Assembly (NCBI RefSeq): GCF_014633365.1
Contig: NC_068344.1
Coordinates: 11,609,669 to 11,673,668, forward strand
Length of the DNA stretch: 64,000 bases
DNA from: Diospyros lotus
Taxonomy: Eukaryota > Streptophyta > Magnoliopsida > Ericales > Ebenaceae
Reading direction: 5' to 3'
The position numbers and the translations under genes are program-made. Positions within the stretch are counted from its first letter, which is position 1. Each line of letters begins with the position of its first letter. Positions 53,640-64,000 of the stretch are shown here, one piece after another. The notes beneath the pieces were generated by a model that was not told where the DNA came from, made no database searches, and worked only from the letters and a program-made list of their open reading frames with translations.

Positions 53640-55818
53640 AACAGATTATGTCCATATCGAGATCTAAAAGTAGTCTTTGTTATATCTTCATTTTTTATCC
53701 TCAGCTGATAGTACCTTGATTTCAAATCAATGTTTGAGAATATCTTAGCACCTTGCAATTGGTCAAATAATTCATCAATCCTAGGAAGCAAATACTTTTT
53801 TTTTTATGGTTACCTTGTTCAGCTAACGGTAATCTATACACATCCTCAAGCTTCCATCATTTTTCTTCACAAACAACATGGGTGCCTCCTAGGGCGATAC
53901 ACTAGGTTGAATAAATCTCTTATCAAAAAGATCTTGAAGCTGAATTTTTAATTCCTTCAATTTTGTCGGGGCCATTCTGTACGGAGGTATAGATATGGGG
54001 TTTGTCCCTAGTGGAATTTCTATGGAAAATTCAATTTCTCGATGAGGAGGTAGCCCGACTAGTTCTTCGGGGAACACATTAGGAAATTCTTTTACTATGG
54101 CTACCTCACTAAGCTCGACTCTCTTATTTTCTGTTTGTACACAGGCCAAATATCCATAGGCCTTTTCCCCTAGCATCTTAACAGCTTTGAGGGCGTTATC
54201 CATCGAGTTCTTCTAGCATTATTTTTCCCTCGAAACCTTTCCCAAGTCCCACAATCATCTTGTAATTCGACTATTTTTGCTTAGCAGTCAATTTTGGCAT
54301 TATATTTGGACCAAAAATCCATTCCTAGGATTATGTCGAAATCTTGGATTTCTAATGGCGTAAGTTCAACTGCAAATTCACTATTTCCCAACATGATTTT
54401 CCTTTCTTTATAACCCATACAGGTTTTCACTTGGTTTCCCAAGAGGGTGGTAACTATCATTTGGCAATCTAGCATAATTAGTTCCAACCCTAGGCAACAT
54501 GCCAATGCATGTGATATGAATGAATGGTTGGACCTCGGGTTGATTAACACTTGTACTAGTGTATTAAGGAAAATCATTGTACCTTGTATGATTGTCAGGT
54601 TAGCATTGGCATATTCCCTTGTCAGGTTGAACACTCGACCCCATCGCGATTCTTGGCCCTTCTTATTTGCCTCGAATTTGTTAACCTCTCTTCTTTGCAG
54701 GCAGTTTCTAGAGAGATAATCGATCTGTTGGCAATTAAAACACTTAGGCCCCTTTGGACAATTTCATGCCATGTGGTCGTCTTTTCAACAAGTATAGCAC
54801 CCTTGACTTACAACTTGGTTTCCAATCTGGCAAGGTTTCTTGGGGTGAAATTTTTGACATTTAGAACAGTTACCTTTAGGCTTAAAATTTCTTCCTTGAA
54901 TCCCCAAGTCATGTTTCTTTCCAAATCTCTTGTCGTCTAGTTCCCAAAATTCTGCTTTTAAGGTGTCCATTCGGTGGAGGTTGCTTTCTACAGTCAGGGC
55001 TTGCAGGACCACCTCTAAATAGGTGCATTACCCTAATGAGCTTAATGCCTGCTAGATCTCCAATTTCAGTCCCCTAGGAATTTTGAGCTTTTGCCTCCTC
55101 ATCCAAATTGTAGATGTGCATATATTTGATTAGCCGAGTGAAACCATCTTCATATTGGGTAACGATCATGTTCCCAGTTTGCTTCAAGTTCATAAATTCC
55201 CGGCCTTTCTCCATTTTCTTACAAAGGGAAAAATATTTAGCATTGAAAAGTTCTTTAAATTGTGCCCATTCAATGTTTGGCGTACCTTACTCCATAGGGG
55301 CCTTGTAGGGTCCTTTGCATAGTCCTCCACCAATAGTCTACCTCATCTTGATGCATGAAGGTGGCATAATTAACCTTTTCTTCCTCACCGCACCCGATAA
55401 AATCAAAGATTTTCTCAATTTGTTCAACCAATATTCGCTTTCATTTGGGTCAGCTCTTTCTTTGCCTAAAAAAAATAGGCGGATTTAATCGCTGGAATTT
55501 GTCAATGATATTAGGAGTTCGAGGGGTAGCCTGACTTGTTAGCTGTGTCCCTTGCATAAATTTAGCATATTTTTCATGACTTCTTCATTCAGTTTATGAG
55601 GGTTCCATCCTCCTAGCTTCTTCCTCGAAGTGGATTTTCTCGAGGAGTTTTTAATGTTTACTCGTGGGAGTATTGTGATTCCTCCTCTTGGATGTTGCTC
55701 TATGATGGTTTAGGGTGATTGGCTCAAATCTTTGGGAACGTTAGGTATTCACCATCTAAAAATATCCATATTTAAAATCATAAGATGAATGTTTAAAACG
55801 TGGTAGTAAAATGGTCTC
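53640..55818 (-). pseudogene. Ty3/gypsy gag-protease-RT fragment (chromovirus-like)
   Basis: Read leftward. A gag part (55600-55090, QTGNMIVTQYEDGFTRLIKY-like) is followed by a Lys-rich stretch and two zinc knuckles near 54800 and 54740, the first with a stop and the second with Tyr replacing His. Next come an aspartic-protease segment (54634-54281, LVQVLINPRSNHSFISHALA, with the usual DSG changed, and ILGMDFWSKYNA), the RT lead (54203-53889, FPNVFPEELVGLPPHREIEF, PPYRMAP) and RT (53791-53640, LDDL-like [31 protein letters not shown]). It is cut at about 53640. Frames are broken, and the left LTR is absent. The right side runs into the assembly gap. Confidence 0.85.
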
Positions 55819-55918
55819 NNNNNNNNNNNNNNNNNNNNNNNNNNNNNNNNNNNNNNNNNNNNNNNNNNNNNNNNNNNNNNNNNNNNNNNNNNNNNNNNNN
55901 NNNNNNNNNNNNNNNNNN
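55819..55918. other. Assembly gap, 100 N
   Basis: Exactly 100 N, a conventional placeholder, so the true distance is unknown and features on either side may not be adjacent. Confidence 0.99.
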
Positions 55919-56069
55919 GGAAAAAGAACAATTAGACGTAATGACGTCGATATGACGTGGATCGTCATAATGAAAGAGTTTCCTAAAATGCCAATTAATT
56001 AAATTAGGAAGGAGTTTCTAATTTAATAATTTTCTATTTGTTGGAGTGACAAATAGGAAATAAAATATA

Positions 56070-56260
56070 TTTGGTTTAAAATAATATTTGACAAATTGGA
56101 TAGGGCCAAATATTAAAATAAATATATATTTGGACAAAATTGGATTTGGGCCAAATATTAAAATAAATATTATATTTGGACCAAATTAGATTTGGACTAA
56201 ATATTAAATATTATATTTGGACTTGAATTAGATTTGGGCCAAAATATTTTATTTAAACCT
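56070..56260. repeat. Tandem repeat with ATATTTGGACCAAATT units
   Basis: Four or so imperfect copies of a 40-50 bp unit, (G/A)GCCAAATATTAAAATAAATATATATTTGGAC.AAATTGGATTTG. The TTTGGACCAAA core is itself palindromic. Confidence 0.75.
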
Positions 56261-56349
56261 ACAAAAGGATTTGAACCATTTAATTATATTTCTAGTTGGA
56301 CTAGATAAGCCCATTTAAGATTCTAATTAAATTAGAATTAATGGGCTAG

Positions 56350-57232
56350 CCCAATCCATTAGGGTTTTAGAAACCCTAGGATATTTTACTATAAATATTC
56401 CTTTATGGGTTGCCCAAAATCGTAGGGGTTTTTTGGTGTCATTTTTCAAGAGTTGAAAAACGTATTGCCGTTCACTCTTCCCCGTTTCTTTTGGCATCAA
56501 TACGAAATGAGGGCGTTCTTTTTCCGTCCATACACAAGCTGTGCAAAGGAGAAGGAGCTAGCACTCCTATTCCGCTCTCCTTGCCAACGGATGCGTGTCG
56601 CGTATCACGAGCTAGAGGCCGGACGCTTGAACGGCTCGAATCCGCGAACGACTAGATAATCTAAAGGTTAGATTTATTTATTTGTCTGTGAATGATTTAA
56701 TTTCGACGTTGATCCAATCGTCGAGATCGGGGTAAGTTAAAAAATTTTGAACTACGCTGTTTGCCCCATAGCGATCTTGCTTTACTTTCAAAATGGGTCG
56801 GCCCAATCCATTAGGGTTTAAGAAACCCTAGAGGTTCTCTATAAATATTCCTTTATGGGTTGCCCAAAAATGACTAATGGTTATGTAGTTTTTCAAGAGA
56901 TGAAAAATTGCTATACATTCTCTCCTGTTTTGATTTCGCATTGATTTGAAACGTGAGGTTCTTTCCGTCCATACACAAGCTGCGAAAAGGAGAAGGAGCT
57001 AGCACTCCTATTCCGCTCTCCTCGCCAACGGACGTGTGTCACGTATCATGAGTTAGAGGCCGTACGCTTAGACGGCTCGGATCCGCAAATGACTCGAAAA
57101 TCTAAAGGTTAGATTTATTTTATTTTGTATGTGAATGATTTGATTTCGACGTTGATCTAATCGCTGGGATCAAGGTAAGGTTAAAAAATTTTGAACTATG
57201 CTACTTGCCCCATAGCAATCTTGCTTCACTTT
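56350..57232 (+). repeat. 452-bp tandem duplication, LTR leader-like
   Basis: Units starting CCCAATCCATTAGGGTTT at 56350 and 56802. Each holds CTATAAATATTCCTTTATGG (TATA box and leader), TCCGTCCATACACAAGCTG, AGGAGAAGGAGCTAGCACTCC, and ends TTTTGAACTA.GCT...GC.ATCTTGCTT. The TATA box and a GGTAAGTT donor-like site in both units suggest the R/U5 region of a Copia LTR. No primer site follows either unit. Confidence 0.8.
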
Positions 57233-58790
57233 CACTATCAAACTGCCATGGTCGCCCCAAAAGAATATGGCCCGCATGCATTAGCACCACATCACACAAA
57301 ACCTCATCTGTATACTTCCCAATTGAGAATGAAACAAGCACTTGCTTATTTACTTTAACTTCTCCACAATCATTCAACCATTGCGGCTTGTATGGTCTAG
57401 GATGCTTCAAAGTTGTTAAATTTAGTTTTTCAACTAAGCTTGTGCTAGCCACATTAATACAACTCCCCCCCCCCCCGGTCAATAATCATGCTACATACCT
57501 TATCATTAACATGACATCTAGTATGAAAAATGTTCTCATGTTGTACCTTCTCATCCACTTTGACTTGCACACTAAGAGCTCTCCTTGCCACCAAGAGCTT
57601 CCCATCAACCGGGTACTCAACACCACTCTCATCCTCCAAAGGTGGCATGGATTAATTATCATATTCATCTTTGGTTTCAATATCACCATCATCTTTCAAT
57701 ATCATCACTGTTTTGTTTGGGCATTGAGATGTAATGTGGCATGTCCCCAAACACTTAAAGCATTTGATATCTCTATTCTAGGAGGTGGAGTTTTAGATTT
57801 TACCTTGTTTGGTGCTCCTCCATCTTTTCTATTTTTTGAGGTTTCGACTTTAGGCTTGAAATTAGGCTATCATCCTTTCTGCTCCAATTTGATTTCCATG
57901 TTAAAGAAGAGCCTGAATTCTGCCCAATTCGTATGGACCCCTTTCTCTTCAATTGTTACTCCACTTTAATGGCCAAGCGGACCATGTCATCCAACTCAAC
58001 ATAATGTTGTAACTCTACCACATCTGCAATATCACGATTCAGTCTACCTAGGAACCTTGCCATGGTAGTTTCTCGATCCTCCTCCACATTGCCTCTAATC
58101 ATGGCCATTTCCATCTCTTTGTAGTATTCCTCAACACTTTTGGAACCTTGAGTAAGGCGTTGCAACTTCTAAAACAAGTCCTTATAGTAGTGACTTGGAA
58201 TGAATCGCTTCCTCATAATAGCCTTCATCTCTCCCCATGTCTCAACAAGCATTTCATGATTCCATCTCCTGTTCAAAATAAGTTGATCCCACCAAACAAT
58301 AGCATAATCAATAAATTCTATGGCGGCCAATTTTACCTTTTCTAATTCGGAGTAGTTGTGGCAATCAAACACCATTTCCATTTTTGTCTCCCACTCCAAA
58401 TAAGCTTCAAGATCGTTTTTTCCTTGGAAAGATGGAATCTGCATCTTAACGTTGTCCAAGTTTTTATCAATCATATCTTCATGTCTAACTCCTCTATCTC
58501 TATCCCCATGCCTAAATCAACTTATACCAATAATAGAAGCACGATCATCATTATCTTGGTCATCCCCATAGTCATCTTCATGATCATACCTAAGTAGATG
58601 CCTCTCTCTTCGTTGCACAGTAGGAGCTCTATGTGGCTGCCCCCTTTGTGAACTAGATTAAAATCTATCTATTCTTTCATTTACCTCATCAAAGCTCATC
58701 TCCATTTGTGCAAATTTTTGCTCCAAGGATTGAAAGAAGAGTTTGAAATCTTTCTTTTCTTAAGCTTTGTTTTCTCGAGACATGTTTAAT
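57226..58790 (-). pseudogene. Ty3/gypsy gag and protease (chromovirus-like)
   Basis: Leftward from 58474: gag (DNVKMQIPSFQGKNDLEAYL, WWDQLILNRR, WGEMKAIMRKRFIPSHYYKD), [17 protein letters not shown] (58165-57956), and a zinc knuckle C-x2-C-x4-H-x4-C (CFKCLGTCHITSQC, about 57770). The protease follows (57482-57201, GGGGSCINVASTSLVEKLNL, YKPQWLNDCGEVKVNKQVLV, HILLGRPWQFD); the catalytic DSG/DTG-type motif reads DRGGG (about 57470-57490) and is interrupted by a C-run on the plus strand. It stops abruptly at the duplicated LTR-like leader. RT onward is missing. Confidence 0.85.
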
Positions 58791-59486
58791 ACCTTGCAAA
58801 AAAAAAAAAAGTTAGGAAACCTTACACACACTCTCTCACGTGTTTCCCCTCAAGATTGACAACACCTACACTCATGTATTCTCACAGTCTTTTACCCTCT
58901 TATGAACTCACACTCTCTTGCCTTTTTCCACTCTTTAGTCTCCTCTTTTAGTTCTTTACTGAATTCAAATGAACTCAATCAAAAATTTCCTTGTAATCAA
59001 TCCAAACTCAACCAATTAGATGACTAAGAATGAGAATGAGTCAATCTACAAAGGATAAAGAGTAGGAATAATTTATGAAGCAGCAAGAACAAGGAATAAT
59101 AAAGAATAGGATTGTTGTTTTCTTTTCCTTTTTTTCTTTTTTTTTTGGGGATGAATTGCATAAAATAGGCAAAAAACACACTTTATGAAATCAAAATATG
59201 GATAGCAACCAACACTTCAACTAGTTTAGATTTAGTTGATTTATGAATTTTCCATACCACTCTTTTCTTCTTTCTTTTTTTTTTTTTTTTGAATTTCCTA
59301 CTTTTCTGTTCTTTTTTTTTTTTTTTTTGTGTGTGTATAATGGCAAATAACAGAATTTGAATAGATCAAGCTAAAGAAATAGGTAGAGTTGAAGAGACAA
59401 AAGAAAAAATAATAATAAACAAAGGTGCTGGAATAAAAAGAAATGATAAACAATGAAAGCAAATAAGGATAAATCAAACCTCATTT
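58791..59486 (-). other. Gypsy 5' untranslated leader
   Basis: Between the primer site (59487-59505) and gag, on the minus strand. Contains long T runs (59131-59144, 59278-59290, 59312-59328) and no frame. Confidence 0.55.
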
Positions 59487-60093
59487 AGAGCCAAAGCTCT
59501 GATATGAAATGACGCGAACCCCATGAAGGAAGGTGAGACTCGATGCTCAAAATGGTTCCCTTGTCAAGGATCATTCTAAAACAAATTGTAATAAGCAAAA
59601 CAAAAGAACCTTAACCCGTTATTTATAAAGAGATAAGAACCAAAGGTATAAGAAGGTTGGATAGACGCCACACTCAAGATAAAAGAGAAGGATTGTGAGT
59701 GATAAGTTAAGAATGAATGCCACAAGATGAAATCTTGATAAGTTTGGAATAGTTCGTTGAAGAACCAAAGAGAAAACTATCACTATTAGTATTGATAAAA
59801 AAAGTGCATTCCCCATAGGGTTACATTGGCTTATATAGCCACAAACAAATTAGAAAAAAAACACACAAGATAAAGAAAGTGGTCAAACATTCTCCCAATC
59901 AATCAATCATCCACCAATTTGGGCAATCAATTAATTAAATACCAATTGTGGTAATCAATCAATCATCCACCAATTGTGGCAATCAATGAATCATCCACTA
60001 ATTTAGACAATCAATCAATTAGCCACCAATTGTGGCAATCAATCAATTAGCCACAAATTGTGGCAAATTGATATTGTCTTGTTTGTTTTTTCA
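59487..60093 (-). repeat. Gypsy LTR with primer binding site (minus)
   Basis: Minus strand: the LTR ends ...GGGGTTCGCGTCA at 59510 and is followed by TTTCATATCAGAGCTTTGG (59487-59505), close to the tRNA-Met primer site. A TATA box (GGCTATATAAGCC) is near 59830. The LTR start is set approximately at 60093 after a GGAGAGA purine tract. Its other side carries the C-terminus of a gypsy polyprotein. Confidence 0.65.
59890..60070. repeat. Minisatellite, about 33-bp unit, six copies
   Basis: Repeats of CACCAATTGTGGCAATCAATCAAT(TAGC/CATC), inside the U3 part of the gypsy LTR. Units differ by a few bases. Confidence 0.85.
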
Positions 60094-60182
60094 TAAAATC
60101 TCTCCAAATTACATTAAGAAGCTTGGATAACATTGAAAAAGCATGGACCCTCTTGAATACTCAATTCAGGCAAATTGTAGTA

Positions 60183-60398
60183 TTAAACAAAGTCTAAATT
60201 TGAGGTGTGTTCAATTAGCCCATTTAATGCTTCCTTTAATTTCTTGGTTCTTGACCTAGTCATTGGACCTCCATGGATGCTTAATGGATCTTGTGAGACT
60301 TTAGCAACCTGATTCGCATCACTCCTCGCCCCAAGAACATCTATTTTCTTTTTCCTAGATTTAGATCTACTTGAGGAAATTGTTTCAATCGGGTGCAA
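60183..60398 (-). pseudogene. Gypsy polyprotein C-terminus
   Basis: The minus frame ends ...GGPMTRSRTKKLKEALNGLI plus about ten residues and a stop, the typical C-terminal tail of plant chromovirus polyproteins (MTRSRxKKxKEAL). It is cut off on the right by a plus-strand Copia fragment. Its downstream LTR is the one at 59510-60093. Confidence 0.75.
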
Positions 60399-60404
60399 AT
60401 GGAT

Positions 60405-61830
60405 CTGTAAGAGAAAGATTAGTGTTGAAGGATAGGTTTCAACCTATAAAGCTCGATTGGTAGATAAAGGATATCGTTAGAGTCAAGGTATTCACAATGA
60501 CAAGAATTTTTTTCCAGTCGATGCTTAAGTCTATCAGAATGATGTTAGCTATTATTGCATACTATGACTATAAGGTCTGGCATATAGACTTCAAGACAAC
60601 GTCCCTTAATAGGTTTCTTAAGGAAAAATCTATATGGAACAGCCGCATGGTTCTGAGTCCATTGAACCACATTAGGTATGTTTGCTGAAAAGATCAATTT
60701 ATGGTCTAAAGCAAGCTTCAAGGAGCTAGAACATTTTTTTTTATCATGAGATCAAAGAGTTTGGTTACATGAGAAATCTGGATGAATCATGTGTATATAA
60801 GAAGACTAGTGAGAGCAATCTTGTGTTCCTAGTCTTATATGTGGATGATATTCTTATTATGGGTAATAGTGTGGACATGATGTTATCAATTAATGCCTAG
60901 TTGTCTAAAGTGTTCTCCATGAAGCATTTGGGAGATGCTACTTATATTTTAGGGATACAACTTTATAAGGATAGAGTTAGAAGATTGATAGGTCTTTCCC
61001 AGAGCTTGTACATAGAGAAGATACTAAAGAGGTTTAGCATGCTGAATTTCAAGAAAGGTTAGCTTTCTGTTAGACCTGGAATTCATCTCTAAAGGTATAT
61101 CCCCAACCACTTTTGAAGAGAGAGGTCGTATGAGTAAGGTACCTTATGCTTCGATAGTTGAGAGCCTTATGTATACAATGATATGTACAAGAACAAATAT
61201 TACATTCACAGTTAGCATTGTTAGTCCAATCCCAGTGAGAGTCAATGGATTGCAGTGAAACATAATATGCTCTTGGTTTATGGAGACGATGATATCCATA
61301 TTGATGGGTACATAGATTTAAATTCTTAGTCAGATGTTAATGATCATTAATCACCTTTTGGTTTTGTGTTTCTCTTGAATTGTGGTGTTGTGAGCTAGAA
61401 GAGTTCCAAGAAGGAAATCACAGCATATTTAACCACTAAAGTCGAATATGTGGCGGCATGTGATGCTGTTAAGAAAGCTATTTGGATTTGAAAATTTGTT
61501 TCCGAAGTTGGTGTGGTTCCATCCATTATATCACCAGTACTTTTACATTGTGACAATAATAGGGTTATTGTACAGGTAAAGAAACGCAGGTCTCATCAGA
61601 AACCCAAACACATTGAGCGTCAATTTCATCTTATTTGAGAGATCGTCACACGTGGAGATGTGCAGTTGTAGAAAGTAGATTTAGTTGATAATGTAGCTAA
61701 CTCACTCACCAAAGCTATGATTCAGTCACAACTAGATCAACATCTTGAGAAGATAGGTATCCGATACTTGTCAATGGTGAAGCACTAGTTGTATATTGGT
61801 TGTAAATTAGCATTAATGCAAGTGGGAGAT
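60405..61830 (+). pseudogene. Ty1/Copia RT and RNase H, decayed
   Basis: KARLVDKGYR (60445), RSIYGLKQASR (about 60690), SNLVFLVLYVDDILIMGN (60814-60867, catalytic box YVDDILI intact), FSMKHLGDATYILGIQLY, SLYIEKILKRF, then RNase H parts (SSKKEITAYLTTKVEYVAAC near 61400; HIERQFHL near 61615; ANSLTKAM near 61700). Many stops. The polypurine tract AAGTGGGAGAT (61820-61830) abuts an LTR start. Confidence 0.85.
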
Positions 61831-63000
61831 TGTTAGTGATATATGCCTTAATGCTATATTTAAATGACGTCTAGTGGGCTTGTAATAAATACATTTAATG
61901 TATCTTTGTATATATCTATAAATGACAAGTTTATCCTCATTCATAAACTCTCCAGTTTGATACATGAATGAGTCCCTAGATCTCCTATTTGAGAGTATAA
62001 TTCTTAAAGTGTTAAGACTATGTAACAAGATTCTCTAGTAACAGGATTTCTTAAATGATTCATGGTCCTTAGATTAATCGGATGGGGACTCTAATTAGTC
62101 GAGTATGAATTAGCACATAGTTTACTATCTTGATCAGTATGAGTTACTGATGGTTAAGGGTAGTGAGTCACATACCATATGACATGGGGATGTCTCTAGT
62201 AAACTCATGGGTGGTTGTTGGAGAATAACACATTGAATGTGACACTGATGACTGGTCACATGGTATTGTGGATAATGTTCATGTCGTCTAGTTGCAATAG
62301 TGTAGTTGATCCTTAGAGTTGAACTGACACGGTTGTCTTATGTATTAGTGTGTGGGATTTGCTAATAGACCGAACCATCCAATTACGAGGTGGGGATGTT
62401 TATCGATGTGGTTTCGTATTACTGGTATATAGAGATAGGTGTTCAGGTATAGGATCTGTCACCCTCATTGTCATTAATGAGGCGAACATTCTATGTGGTC
62501 TACTATTAGTGTGATAAAACAGTCCCTAGCTAGGGCAGATTGATTATCAAAAAAGGTGTTTCCTAAGGTGTCATCTAATCATGCTGATAAGATCGGACAC
62601 ATCATTACTGGGTTTGTGAATTTATCATGCCATGACTCTCGCTTAGTCGAGATGTTAGGTGACGGAAGGATTATATCACACGGTAATCGTCAACTGTAAT
62701 AAGCTCATTTGAAATTGGACTTCATTATCATCTATATTGTCCTAAACTGCTACCAAGCGCTTCCTAGGACCTCTCAAATTATCACCAAAATATAGAGAGA
62801 TTCTGATAATAGGTCAAGGAGTATTGGCTGATGCTAAACGAGTTTTGGTGCTATTTGTTTGTTAGAGGACAGTGAACCTAGAAAGTCACACACCATATAG
62901 TGTTGCACCTGGTATCGACACTATAAACCTATTGTGTCTTGGATATGTCATTAAGTGTTAATGACACTAATTTGTTAAAAGTTGATGGACTGGGTTCTAG
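61831..63000 (+). repeat. 3' LTR of the preceding Copia element (end uncertain)
   Basis: Starts TGTTAGTGATATATGCCTTAATGC right after the polypurine tract. The run CTATGTAACAAGATTC (about 62018) and the absence of coding sequence fit the LTRs of this Copia group. The 3' limit is a guess because the 5' LTR is not in the window. Confidence 0.5.
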
Positions 63001-64000
63001 TTTACTAATTGTTAGTGGATCGAGCAACAATTTCTTCTTGAAACAGGTTGTAGAGTCGACTGCCCCGTTTTGAGAGTCGATTGTTGTAGTAGTTGACTCC
63101 TTGAGGTTGTCAGTTAACTCCTACACTACACCCAGCCAATTTGAATGCGATCTACGTGGAAAGCAATTGGAGGGGCTGAGGTGGGGTGATTGGGCAATAA
63201 AATTGGAGAAGAAGAAGAAATTTACAAAGGCTTCTACTTGGCTCTGCTGCTATATTTGTTTTTATGTCTTCTTTTAATTTTGCTTCAATAAATTAATTGA
63301 GCATAAGTGTCATGCATGGAAAGACACATGGGTGTCGATGATTCATAATCCTTAGGCTAGCATTGAAAGAGGTGCACAAAGTAGTGTTGGATTGCACGTT
63401 AGGTGTGGACAGACTAGGCTCTCCATACAGTGAGGAGGATACGATCTCAGTACAAAAATAGTTTATGTACTCATCTTGACATCGGGCTTTAGGTATATCA
63501 TTTATTTTATTTCATGTGATGAAATAACATATTGCTTAAATCTCCAAGTTGTGTATGGTCAGTGTATTTATAGCTTCCGTTGTGTATGTCTTATGCACAT
63601 AGAAAAATTTTAATTTCACCTGCACCACCATACGTGAATTCCATCACACATCACATGTGGAGCTCGATCTTTGGCTTCTAACTCACCATAAACTTCACAT
63701 TTTAGTTTTTGGCCTAATGGACTAGTTAAATCCCACCCACTGTCTATGCTAAGTGCAATGGTTTGAACATCACCCTCCCTCAAGTGATAAGAATCAAACA
63801 ATCTTTCATGAAATGGACCCTTACATTTTAGTTATTGGACACACCCAATCAGATTGATGAACCCTTACGATGGTGGAAAGCCATGATGAATTGGATTCAC
63901 CGCTTAAATCTAATTTGCACATGGAAAGATTTTCGGGGCCTCTTAAAACATGTTGTCTCATCAACACATTCATTCATTCCATCGAACAACACATGTAAGA
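63001..64000. other. Unassigned right end with a possible exon
   Basis: 63050-63120 has GTCGACTGCC, GTCGATTG, GTTGACTCC and GTTAACTCC motifs recalling the arrays elsewhere. The minus-strand frame 63616-63822 translates to a non-repetitive sequence (DSYHLREGDVQTIALSIDS, GQKLKCEVYGELEAKDRAPH) that looks like real protein, but I recognise no family. The rest shows nothing. Confidence 0.3.

Overview
This window is plant nuclear DNA, most likely from a dicot with a repeat-rich genome. It shows GT-AG introns, one of them 11.7 kb, a plant-type ALIX/BRO1 gene, a plant-specific PPR gene, and dense nested LTR retrotransposons, MITEs and a Cassandra TRIM. The species cannot be named from sequence alone. 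Only two genes look intact and host-encoded: the 8-exon ALIX (BRO1-domain) gene on the plus strand (2913-27869) and an intronless PLS-class PPR gene on the minus strand (33263-34696). A 100-N assembly gap lies at 55819-55918.

Layout. 1-2600: end of a hAT-like repeat, unassigned DNA, then a foldback MITE just upstream of ALIX. 2913-27869: ALIX. Its coding length is ordinary (864 codons), but intron 3 (11.7 kb) and intron 5 (7.7 kb) are swollen by insertions. Intron 3 holds a possible LTR remnant, a chimeric Copia element (7350-12254, TSD CAATG), a solo LTR (TSD GTTCC) and an RTE-type LINE split by a hAT-like element. Intron 5 holds a MITE, a solo LTR, a head-to-head pair of Ty3/gypsy halves, and a Cassandra TRIM (TSD ATTTA) inside one of the gypsy LTRs. 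27870-33260: 3' flank, a foldback MITE, and a block peppered with TCGATTAA-like motifs. 33263-34696: PPR gene. 35513-36945: a large foldback element.

38600-53480: remains of a Mutator-like or transposon-associated locus with two gene pieces, a zinc-finger ORF and a DUF1985-like pseudogene. Its introns and a 141-bp tandem repeat are full of CGATAT motifs. The locus was split by a Sirevirus-type Copia element (40329-51915, TSD ATGTT) that carries a third ORF after pol. That element's right LTR was in turn invaded by an aberrant gypsy composite (49997-51862, TSD TATAC) with inverted LTRs that contain Cassandra/5S-like sequence. 53640-64000: partial gypsy and Copia elements, a duplicated LTR-like leader, minisatellites, and an unassigned right end.

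Main observations. (1) The Copia element carries a dense array of GTCGACTAT motifs upstream of the LTR TATA box and a second array upstream of a TATA-like box before its third ORF. (2) The composite at 49997-51862 has two outward-facing LTR 3' (U5) ends and a perfect 5-bp TSD, which ordinary integration does not give. (3) Cassandra-like 5S sequence is embedded in larger gypsy LTRs. I saw no bacterial-type system, CRISPR array, tRNA or functional rRNA gene.
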